Origin: Promethearchaeia archaeon
Lineage (GTDB): Archaea > Asgardarchaeota > Lokiarchaeia > Sigyniarchaeales > SOKP01
Length of the DNA: 14,683 nucleotides
Direction: 5' to 3'
Assembly: GCA_029856445.1 (NCBI GenBank)
Contig: JAHQWY010000058.1
Coordinates: 1 to 14,683, forward strand
Made by a program: the position numbers and the translations under genes. This document shows, in pieces, positions 7,675 to 14,029 of the stretch (its first letter is position 1; each line of letters opens with the position of its first letter). The notes under the pieces are model-generated. The model saw only the letters and a list, made by a program, of their open reading frames with translations. It was not told where the DNA came from and did no database searches.

Positions 7675-9111
7675 TTAATCATGTAATACAGGCTTTCTGG
7701 CAGCAAGTACTGCATCTAAACGTTTAATTGGCGTATTATGCGGAGAATTTCTTAAAACTTCAGGATTAGATTGTGCTTCTTCATAAATCTTCTCCATAAT
7801 ATCAATGAAATTATCTAATGATCTTTTAGGCTCAGTTTCTGTAGGTTCTACCATTAAAGCTCCTTGAATTACCAAAGGAAAGTAAATAGTAGGAGCATAT
7901 ACCCCAAAATCAAGAATTCTTTTAGCTATATCTTCAGTTGTTATATTATTAGCCATATTTTTGTCAGAAATTACAAATTCATGCTGGCATAATCGTTTAA
8001 ATGGTAGATAATATTTTTTTTGTAATAAAACACGTAAATAATTTGCATTTAAAACAGCCATCTGACCAACCCTCTTTAATCCATCAGCACCTAAAGCTAA
8101 AATATATGCATAAGCTCTAACAATAACTCCAAAATTACCCCAAAAAGCTTTTATTCTCCCAATAGATTTGTCATTAGATTCTTTACACACTAATCCATTT
8201 TTTATTGAAATAATGCATGGTTCAGGAAGAAAAGGACTAAGCTCATTTGTTACTCCAATAGGACCTGAACCTGGACCCCCTCCTCCATGTGGAGTAGCAA
8301 AAGTTTTATGAAGATTAAGATGTACAATATCGAATCCCATATCTCCAGGCCTACAGATGCCTAAAATCGGATTTAAATTTGCTCCATCGTAATAACATAA
8401 TCCACCATTGTCATGCACAATTTGCGTAATTTCCTTAATATGTCGATCAAAGATTCCAAAAGTATTAGGATTAGTTAACATTATTCCTGCTACATCACCT
8501 TCCTGCATTACATATTTCAAATGCTCGAGTGGTACTTCTCCTTTTTCATTTGATTTTAATTCTATTATTGAGAAGCCTGCCATTTTTGCCGATGCAGGGT
8601 TAGTTCCGTGAGCTGAATCTGGTACAATTATTTTATCTTTTTTTATTCCCTTATATTCAAAATATTTTTTCATAATTAGTAATCCTGCTAATTCTCCATG
8701 GGCTCCCGCAGCAGGTTGAAGCGAAAATCCCTCCATACCAGTAATTTCTCCTAATAATTTTGAGGTTTTATATAAGAGCTCAATTGAACCTAAGTTTTCA
8801 TCTTGTAATGGATGAACTTGACTGAAATTTGGTAATCGTTCAACAATTTCACTAATTTTAGGATTGTACTTCATCGTACATGAACCTAAAGGATAAATTC
8901 CCGTATCTACGCCATAATTTTTATGACTTAAGTTTATAAAATGACGTACTATTTCAATTTCTGGAACATTTGGGATTGGTAATTCCTTTCTTAGTAGAAA
9001 GTCAGGAACAATTTCTTTAATATCGTCAACATCTACATCCATTTTAGGTGAATAGTTATTAAGTTCTTCATCTATACACTTCTCAAAGATTAAAGTTATA
9101 TTTGATTTCAT
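7675..9111 (-). CDS. gcvPB: Glycine dehydrogenase (decarboxylating) subunit 2
   Basis: The PLP-carrying half of the split P-protein of the glycine cleavage system. With subunit 1 it decarboxylates glycine and passes the aminomethyl group to lipoyl-H protein. The 478-aa protein is full length for the family. Seen: GSCTMKYNPK (76-85), GFSLQPAAGAHGE (128-140), DSAHGTNPASA (165-175), YYDGANLNPILG (240-251), and the PLP lysine K269 in NLHKTFATPHGGGGPGSGP. C-terminal VEPTETEPK is also typical. The ATG at 9111 shares one base with the stop codon of gcvPA (TAATG), and the sequence GGGAGG...GGAGAG lies just upstream, so translation is probably coupled and gives equal amounts of the two subunits. It is the last gene of the gcv cluster; the helicase follows about 100 bases later. 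Confidence 0.97.
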   Translation of the reverse strand: MKSNITLIFEKCIDEELNNYSPKMDVDVDDIKEIVPDFLLRKELPIPNVPEIEIVRHFINLSHKNYGVDTGIYPLGSCTMKYNPKISEIVERLPNFSQVHPLQDENLGSIELLYKTSKLLGEITGMEGFSLQPAAGAHGELAGLLIMKKYFEYKGIKKDKIIVPDSAHGTNPASAKMAGFSIIELKSNEKGEVPLEHLKYVMQEGDVAGIMLTNPNTFGIFDRHIKEITQIVHDNGGLCYYDGANLNPILGICRPGDMGFDIVHLNLHKTFATPHGGGGPGSGPIGVTNELSPFLPEPCIISIKNGLVCKESNDKSIGRIKAFWGNFGVIVRAYAYILALGADGLKRVGQMAVLNANYLRVLLQKKYYLPFKRLCQHEFVISDKNMANNITTEDIAKRILDFGVYAPTIYFPLVIQGALMVEPTETEPKRSLDNFIDIMEKIYEEAQSNPEVLRNSPHNTPIKRLDAVLAARKPVLHD

Positions 9112-10454
9112 TACTCTCCAACCTCCCTTCTTTTGTTTAACGCTACTTGAGTGGCTTGTAGAAATGCTTCAATTGAATCTTTTGAATTCATTTCCGTTAC
9201 ACACACCAACGCAATATTTTTCATTTGAGGATAGTATTTCGATATTTTAAGCGGTGGGAGTAACTTTTGTTGTTTACATTGATAAATAAGAGAATCAATA
9301 TTAGGACATTTAACTAAAAACTCGTTATATGTTGGTTTAGAGTTTAGGATTGAATAACCAGGAATTTTTTCAATTTTAGATTTAAGGTAATGGGCTTTTT
9401 GGAAATTTTGAGTTGCAATCTCTTTTAATCCAGTTCTTCCCATCGATAATAAATAAACTAATGCTGCTAATGCACATAAAGCTTGATTTGTGCATATATT
9501 TGAGCTAGCTTTTTCGCGTCGGATGTGCTGTTCACGTGCTTGCAAAGTTAAAATAAATCCTTCCCGTGAACCATCAATTTCCTTAGTTTTGCCAATCAAT
9601 CTACCTGGAATTTTTCTTATATATTTCTTTTTAGCTGTAAAAATTCCTAATCCAGGTCCACCGAATGAAGGACTCAATCCAAATGATTGCCCTTCAGCTA
9701 CAAAGATATCAATATCTGTTACACCTGGAGGTTTAATAACTCCTAAACATGTAGGATCAGTCATTACTTGAATAATCAAACAATTAGGTGCTTTTTCTCT
9801 AATTTTCTTAACCAATTTTGAGATATCCTCTATATCACCAAAGAAATTAGGACTTTGAAACAAAAAACCAGCACAATCTTCATTCAATTGATCTAGCAAT
9901 TTATCCTCAGTTGTTATATCAACACTAATATTTTGCCCCCAACAATAGGTTTTAACTACTTCAATATATTCAGGGTGGATTCCTTCTAACATAACTATAG
10001 ATTTTTTATTAGTAATTAGAGTAGCCATTATAGCTGCTTCAGCAAGAGCAGTAGAGCCATCATACATACTCGCATTGGTAATATCCATTTGAGTAAGTCT
10101 GGAAATTATTGTTTGATATTCATAAATAGCCTGCAAATACCCTTGACTAGCTTCTGCTTGATATGGAGTATATGAAGTGTAAAACTCTGATCTCGAGATA
10201 ACAAAATTTACTAAAGAAGGGATATAATGGTAGTAACAACCAGCACCTAAGAAAGAACTCGAATAAATTATATTTTTACTTGAAATTTCTTGCATGTGGC
10301 TAAAAAGATCAGATTCAGATAATCCTGGGGGTAAATTCAACTTTTCTTTAATCAATTCTTTAGGGATATCTTGAAATAACTCTTTTAAATCCGCCACACC
10401 AATTACCCCTAACATCTCGGTAATTGTTTTATTATCGTGAGGTACAAAATCCAC
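9111..10454 (-). CDS. gcvPA: Glycine dehydrogenase (decarboxylating) subunit 1
   Basis: The non-PLP half of the split P-protein, which assembles with GcvPB into the alpha2beta2 glycine decarboxylase. The 447-aa protein is full length and has the family hallmarks: MDFVPHDNKTITEML start, LNLPPGLSES (39-48), LGAGCYYHYIP (69-79), YTPYQAEASQGYLQAIYEYQ (95-114), ASMYDGSTALAEAA (128-141) and EGQSFGLSPSFGGPGLGIF. The start is GTG at 10454; the codon immediately before it is a TAA stop, so no longer form is possible. There is no clear ribosome binding site, but a TATA-like box is centred about 28 bases upstream, which fits a leaderless transcript beginning here. It is 72 bases downstream of gcvH, the widest gap in the cluster, and that gap also holds a run of nine T residues. 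Confidence 0.97.
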   Translation of the reverse strand: MDFVPHDNKTITEMLGVIGVADLKELFQDIPKELIKEKLNLPPGLSESDLFSHMQEISSKNIIYSSSFLGAGCYYHYIPSLVNFVISRSEFYTSYTPYQAEASQGYLQAIYEYQTIISRLTQMDITNASMYDGSTALAEAAIMATLITNKKSIVMLEGIHPEYIEVVKTYCWGQNISVDITTEDKLLDQLNEDCAGFLFQSPNFFGDIEDISKLVKKIREKAPNCLIIQVMTDPTCLGVIKPPGVTDIDIFVAEGQSFGLSPSFGGPGLGIFTAKKKYIRKIPGRLIGKTKEIDGSREGFILTLQAREQHIRREKASSNICTNQALCALAALVYLLSMGRTGLKEIATQNFQKAHYLKSKIEKIPGYSILNSKPTYNEFLVKCPNIDSLIYQCKQQKLLPPLKISKYYPQMKNIALVCVTEMNSKDSIEAFLQATQVALNKRREVGE

Positions 10455-10477
10455 TTAATTTTTCAACTCGAATATTT

Positions 10478-10485
10478 GATATAAA
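10478..10485 (-). promoter_or_regulatory. Probable TATA box for gcvPA-gcvPB, leaderless
   Basis: TTTATATC on the minus strand, centred 27-28 bases upstream of the GTG start of gcvPA. Archaeal TATA boxes lie about 26 bases before the transcription start, so the mRNA would begin at or next to the start codon. This agrees with the lack of a ribosome binding site at that gene. Confidence 0.45.
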
Positions 10486-10515
10486 TAATTAACAAAAATA
10501 ATTTAACGAATAAAT

Positions 10516-10524
10516 AAAAAAAAA
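10516..10524 (-). terminator. T-run after gcvH
   Basis: Nine consecutive T residues on the minus strand, starting two bases after the gcvH stop codon. Archaeal RNA polymerase terminates at such T-tracts. Together with the TATA box in the same gap it suggests that gcvT-gcvH and gcvPA-gcvPB are at least partly separate transcripts; read-through is possible. Confidence 0.4.
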
Positions 10525-10526
10525 TA

Positions 10527-10922
10527 TTATTGTTCTTCTGATTTAACTAATTCTTTATATTGTTCAACGGATATAAGTTCATCAATTTCAAATGGATTAG
10601 AGATTTTAATCTTTATCATCCAACCATCCTCAAAAGGAGAAGAATTTACGAGTTCTGGATTCTCAGCAAGCTGTTCATTTACCTCAATAATTTCTCCTGA
10701 TAATGGCATTAACAAATCTCCAACTGCTTTCACTGACTCAATTTCACCAGCATTACTTTCTTTCTCTAATACCAACCCTATAGCAGGAAGTTCGACAAAG
10801 ACGATATCACCTAATTGATTTTGGGCATAATCAGTAATGCCGACAGTGGCAATTTTATCATGTAAATCCACCCATTCATGAGTCCTGGTATATTTTAATT
10901 CACTAGGAAATTCATAACTCAT
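10527..10922 (-). CDS. gcvH: Glycine cleavage system H protein
   Basis: The lipoyl carrier protein of the glycine cleavage system; its lipoamide arm shuttles the aminomethyl intermediate between P, T and L proteins. The 131-aa length is normal. Seen: YTRTHEWV (11-18), VGITDYAQNQLGDIVFVELP (27-46), and the lipoylation motif IESVKAV with K65 as the attachment site, followed by LSGEIIEVN and the C-terminal DGWMIKIKI. The ATG at 10922 is preceded by AGTGA at a spacing of six bases, a good archaeal ribosome binding site. It lies 34 bases downstream of gcvT and is probably co-transcribed with it. The T-run directly after the stop codon may end this transcript. No lipoate ligase or lipoyl synthase is in the window, so lipoylation must be supplied from elsewhere. 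Confidence 0.97.
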   Translation of the reverse strand: MSYEFPSELKYTRTHEWVDLHDKIATVGITDYAQNQLGDIVFVELPAIGLVLEKESNAGEIESVKAVGDLLMPLSGEIIEVNEQLAENPELVNSSPFEDGWMIKIKISNPFEIDELISVEQYKELVKSEEQ

Positions 10923-10956
10923 TTGTATTCACTTTAATTCTATGTCTTTATGTTTT

Positions 10957-12054
10957 TTACACATTTCTATAAAATGGTGTAGAAACTATAATTCCTTCTA
11001 ATTTTTTTCCTCGAATTTCAATTTCTAATTCAGTACCAACTTCTTTAAATTGATTTTTTACTAAACCTAATCCAATTGTTTTTTTAAGTGTGGGTGAAAA
11101 TCCACCGGAAGTTACATATCCAATTTCATTTCCTTCCTTAAATAATTTATAATTTTCTCTAATTATTCCTTTGTCCAATAAATTAAGGCCCACTAACGTT
11201 CTTTCAGTACCCTCAGATTTTTGTTTCATAAGGATTTGTTTACCAAGGTATTCAATACCTTCCTTGGGTTTTGCTAACCAGCTTAATCCTGCCTCTATTG
11301 GTGTAATTTTATCACTTATTTCATGTCCATATAAAGAATAACACGCTTCTAATCTCAACGAATCTCTTGCCCCTAAACCCGCTGGACTTGCTCCTGTTTT
11401 TATTAGGCTATTCCAAATTTCTTCTGAGTATTGATTATCAAATGAAATTTCAAAACCGCTTTCCCCAGTGTATCCAGTTCTAGCAATAAATAATGGTATA
11501 TCATTAAGATTACAATGTTTAAAATAAAACCTATTTAATTTGGATAGATTAATATCCAAAAGTGGTTGCAGTAGATCATCTGTTTTAGGCCCCTGAAATG
11601 CTAAACGACATCGTTCAGTTGAAACATCTTGCACGTTCACATCATAATCTTTTATGTGTTTATTGAGCCATTTAAAATCTTTCTCAATATTACCAGCATT
11701 AACTATCATTCTGAAAAAATCCTCTTGCTCCTCATAATAGAATAAATCATCAACAACAGTTCCATTCTCATAACACATGCAAGAATATTGTCCTTTTGAA
11801 ACTTCCAATAATTGTAAATCATTTATCATTATATATTGGAGAAATGGGATAACATCTTTACCTTTTAGTAGAAACTCACCCATATGAGATATATCAAACA
11901 CTCCTGCATTAGAACGAACTGCTTCGTGTTCCTTGACGATGCTCTCATATTGTACAGGCATTGACCATCCAGAAAATAAAACCATACGAGCGCCAAGTTT
12001 GCGATGAGCTTCATAAAGAGGCGTCTTTCTACTATTGAGTTTTTCACTTTTCAC
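10957..12054 (-). CDS. gcvT: Glycine cleavage system T protein (aminomethyltransferase)
   Basis: Transfers the C1 unit from aminomethyl-lipoyl-H to a tetrahydropterin (tetrahydrofolate in characterised enzymes) and releases ammonia. The 365-aa length is standard. Seen: TPLYEAHRKLGARMVLFSGW (11-30), MPVQY (32-36), GVFDISHMGE (51-60), NGTVVDDLFYY (97-107) with the conserved Asp pair that includes the catalytic aspartate, RTGYTGESGFEI (192-203), GLGARDSLRLEACYSLYGHEI (226-246), and the C-terminal GYVTSGGFSPTL block. The start is GTG at 12054; there is no nearby ATG, the frame closes upstream with a stop at 12070-12072, and no ribosome binding site is visible. A palindromic TATA-type sequence is centred about 26 bases upstream, which fits a leaderless mRNA. 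First gene of the gcv cluster, divergent from the membrane-protein gene. Confidence 0.97.
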   Translation of the reverse strand: MKSEKLNSRKTPLYEAHRKLGARMVLFSGWSMPVQYESIVKEHEAVRSNAGVFDISHMGEFLLKGKDVIPFLQYIMINDLQLLEVSKGQYSCMCYENGTVVDDLFYYEEQEDFFRMIVNAGNIEKDFKWLNKHIKDYDVNVQDVSTERCRLAFQGPKTDDLLQPLLDINLSKLNRFYFKHCNLNDIPLFIARTGYTGESGFEISFDNQYSEEIWNSLIKTGASPAGLGARDSLRLEACYSLYGHEISDKITPIEAGLSWLAKPKEGIEYLGKQILMKQKSEGTERTLVGLNLLDKGIIRENYKLFKEGNEIGYVTSGGFSPTLKKTIGLGLVKNQFKEVGTELEIEIRGKKLEGIIVSTPFYRNV

Positions 12055-12072
12055 TTTTTCTACACTAACTTA

Positions 12073-12086
12073 ACATTATATAATGT
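12073..12086 (-). promoter_or_regulatory. Palindromic TATA box of gcvT
   Basis: ACATTATATAATGT is a perfect 14-base palindrome whose TTATATAA core is centred about 26 bases upstream of the gcvT GTG. It most simply acts as the TATA box of a leaderless promoter. Its symmetry also leaves open an operator role, with a dimeric regulator competing with TBP. Confidence 0.45.
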
Positions 12087-12223
12087 GTAAGAGGTATATT
12101 GTAGAATAAAATTGTGTGAGAAATTTAAATTTTTAGAGTTAAAGAGAGTTATGTATTCACTAAATTGAATCTAATCTGCCCATAAGCCATAAACAGATAA
12201 CTTAAAACATGTAATAATAAAAG

Positions 12224-12237
12224 TTTAATTATTAATA
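12224..12237 (+). promoter_or_regulatory. Possible TATA box for the membrane-protein gene
   Basis: TTTAATTATTAATA, with TTTAATTA centred about 27 bases upstream of the ATG at 12255. No ribosome binding site precedes that ATG, so a leaderless transcript is plausible. The whole area is AT-rich, which limits confidence. Confidence 0.25.
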
Positions 12238-12254
12238 TTGCTTTTAATAAAAAA

Positions 12255-13130
12255 ATGAGTGAAGATAATAATAATTTTTATTTGTCTATAAAAGACCTTG
12301 TTAATGAATCTCTAGTTCGTGATCTAATCATATTCAGTTTTCTTTTTTTATTGATAATCACTCAAGTGTGGGATAATATTTCTCTTTTATTATATCCACT
12401 TATTACTTTTGCCTTCTCAATTTTTTTTAGAATAGTTAATACAAATAAATGGAGAACTGAATTTGATGAGAAACCAATTATCTATAACCCAATAGGTCTA
12501 GAGAAATTGCATGCAAATCGATTATTCTTTTCTGCTCTCTTTCAATTAATCCTAATTTTTTGGATAGGAGCTGAATCTCTATACAATCCCCATATAGTAG
12601 ATAATTATTTCCCATATTTTAACGGGATATTTATATTTCTATATACATTTGGATTTCTCTGGATTTTTGTGGATCTATGGAAATATTCAAAAGTAGAAAT
12701 TAAAATTCGCAAATTTGGTAAAGAAAATCCCCAAACTTATGATTCTATTGTCTCATTTCTAAAAATAAAAAATTTTAAATTAATTGTCTTAACTAACCTA
12801 ATTCTCTTCATTACTCTAAATAGTTTGAATACTATTTTGATTTTTACTTTAAAACAAGATTCTCCCTTTATAATTGAACTAAATCTTCCTGGAACTGGAA
12901 GTGCAGGTTCGGATCCAATGATCATTTTCTCTCTCACTTATCTTATACTGCTATTTTCACCTCTTTTTGCAATCTTTTCTCTGATTTTGACTTATCGAGA
13001 TGTTAGCAATTTTACCATAAAACAGTTGGATAAAATTCTGACACAATTACCTAAGAATATTCAAACTATTATAATCGAGCACCTTAAGGCACTTGATAAT
13101 AAATTTAGAGACTTATTAAATATTGTTTAA
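12255..13130 (+). CDS. Six-helix membrane protein of unknown function
   Basis: I do not recognise the family. The 291-aa protein has six predicted membrane segments at about residues 23-38, 42-61, 90-109, 120-141, 175-198 and 222-247. A charged loop (about 62-88) separates the first pair from the third helix, another (142-173, KVEIKIRKFGKENPQ...) separates helices 4 and 5, and a short extracytoplasmic-type loop rich in G, S and P (203-221, NLPGTGSAGSDP) precedes helix 6. The C-terminal 44 residues are soluble and amphipathic (NFTIKQLDKILTQLP, then IIIEHLKALDNKFRDLL) and could form a helical hairpin. No signal peptide, catalytic motif or transporter signature is evident. The start is ATG at 12255, with no ribosome binding site. 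It is divergent from gcvT and convergent with the small GTPase gene. It is probably a genuine gene, judging by length and hydrophobic pattern. Confidence 0.75.
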   Translation: MSEDNNNFYLSIKDLVNESLVRDLIIFSFLFLLIITQVWDNISLLLYPLITFAFSIFFRIVNTNKWRTEFDEKPIIYNPIGLEKLHANRLFFSALFQLILIFWIGAESLYNPHIVDNYFPYFNGIFIFLYTFGFLWIFVDLWKYSKVEIKIRKFGKENPQTYDSIVSFLKIKNFKLIVLTNLILFITLNSLNTILIFTLKQDSPFIIELNLPGTGSAGSDPMIIFSLTYLILLFSPLFAIFSLILTYRDVSNFTIKQLDKILTQLPKNIQTIIIEHLKALDNKFRDLLNIV

Positions 13131-13160
13131 AAACCTCTTGAAAAATATATAGAGTAAATC

Positions 13161-13171
13161 AAAAATTTTTT
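13161..13171. terminator. A5T6 tract between convergent genes
   Basis: The sequence AAAAATTTTTT gives a T-run on both strands in the 78-base gap between the membrane-protein gene (plus) and the GTPase gene (minus). Archaeal termination depends mainly on T-tracts, so this short element could serve both transcripts. Confidence 0.4.
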
Positions 13172-13208
13172 ACGCTTTAATTTGGAAAGTGTGAATGAGT
13201 AATAGAAA

Positions 13209-13766
13209 CTATTTTATTAGTTCTTGTTCCCTTCCTATTTCTTTTTCTCGTCTTTCCAAAATTAGTTGAGTTAGGGTTTTAAATATCTTCTTATTATTTA
13301 CTCCACTTTTTGATGATGTTTCGAAAAATCGGTCTATTCTATATTTTTCTTTAAATTCCTCTGCGTGTTCGATTTCCACACTTCGTCGTACATCTGCTAA
13401 ATCTAACTTTTCTCCAACAAGAATAAATACGGGATTCACGGCATTACTTTTTACAATATTATACCATTCTTCCAAATTATCGAAACTTGTTCGACGGGTA
13501 ATATCGTAACATAAAAGACACCCTACTGCTCCGCGTGCGTAATTAGGTAAAAAAATTCTGAATCGCCTTTCCCCTGCGAAATCCCAAATTTGAAGCCTTA
13601 CCGTTTCTAAATCGTTGATTGGGGTGTCCCAAGTCGCGAGATCTGTTCCAATTGTTATCTTTTGTGAAATGAATAGTCCAGTTATTAATCTCTGCACCAT
13701 GGTGCTCTTACCTATCCCACCATCCCCTACGACACAAACTTTGAACACTAATTTTCGCGATGCCAT
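13209..13766 (-). CDS. Ras/Rab-like small GTPase with altered G3/G4 motifs
   Basis: A small GTPase of the Ras superfamily, close in pattern to Rab/Ras proteins; large sets of these are characteristic of Asgard archaea. The 185-aa protein has G1 GDGGIGKS (14-21), a switch I threonine in KITIGTD (T38), G3 WDFAGERRF (61-69), the YARGAVGCLLCYDITRRTSF stretch typical of Rabs, G4 GEKLD (118-122) and G5 ETSSKSG (149-155). Two key positions differ: the catalytic Gln of DxAGQE is Glu66, and the guanine-contacting Asn of NKxD is Glu119. The C-terminus (ERREKEIGREQELIK) is charged and has no cysteine prenylation site, so it is not membrane-anchored in the Rab/Ras way. The ATG at 13766 has only a weak GGA upstream. 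Convergent with the membrane-protein gene. Its cellular role is unknown. Confidence 0.93.
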   Translation of the reverse strand: MASRKLVFKVCVVGDGGIGKSTMVQRLITGLFISQKITIGTDLATWDTPINDLETVRLQIWDFAGERRFRIFLPNYARGAVGCLLCYDITRRTSFDNLEEWYNIVKSNAVNPVFILVGEKLDLADVRRSVEIEHAEEFKEKYRIDRFFETSSKSGVNNKKIFKTLTQLILERREKEIGREQELIK

Positions 13767-13805
13767 TATTCCATTACAAAGTTTTGTTTAAAAAAATTGT
13801 TAATA

Positions 13806-13813
13806 ATATTATA
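13806..13813 (-). promoter_or_regulatory. Possible TATA box for the GTPase gene
   Basis: TATAATAT on the minus strand, centred about 43 bases upstream of the ATG at 13766, giving a predicted leader of roughly 17 bases. It lies within AT-rich sequence. Confidence 0.3.
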
Positions 13814-13990
13814 GACTTTAACTGTAAATAATTTTTTGCTCACTAATAAGATAAAATTGGCTTGATATTTAAATTTCAAAAGAAATTTATTCCAATGATG
13901 AAAATGCGGGAATTCGAAGTAAATTAATATCTGAAGGTGAATTTAGAAAATAACGTGACATATATGTATGTAAAAGTCCAATTCTTTGCG

Positions 13991-14023
13991 GAAGATAAAA
14001 ATAAAAAGAAATAGAAATAAAAA
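13991..14023 (-). terminator. Pyrimidine-rich T-tracts after the FrhB-family gene
   Basis: Directly after the stop codon at 14030-14032 the minus strand carries several T4-T5 runs separated by single A or C bases. This is the usual form of an intrinsic archaeal terminator, with no hairpin needed. Confidence 0.4.
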
Positions 14024-14029
14024 TATAAT

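Noticed and set aside
11865..12047. Small minus-strand frame within gcvT
   Set aside because: It lies wholly in another frame of a well-supported gene and shows no protein family features.
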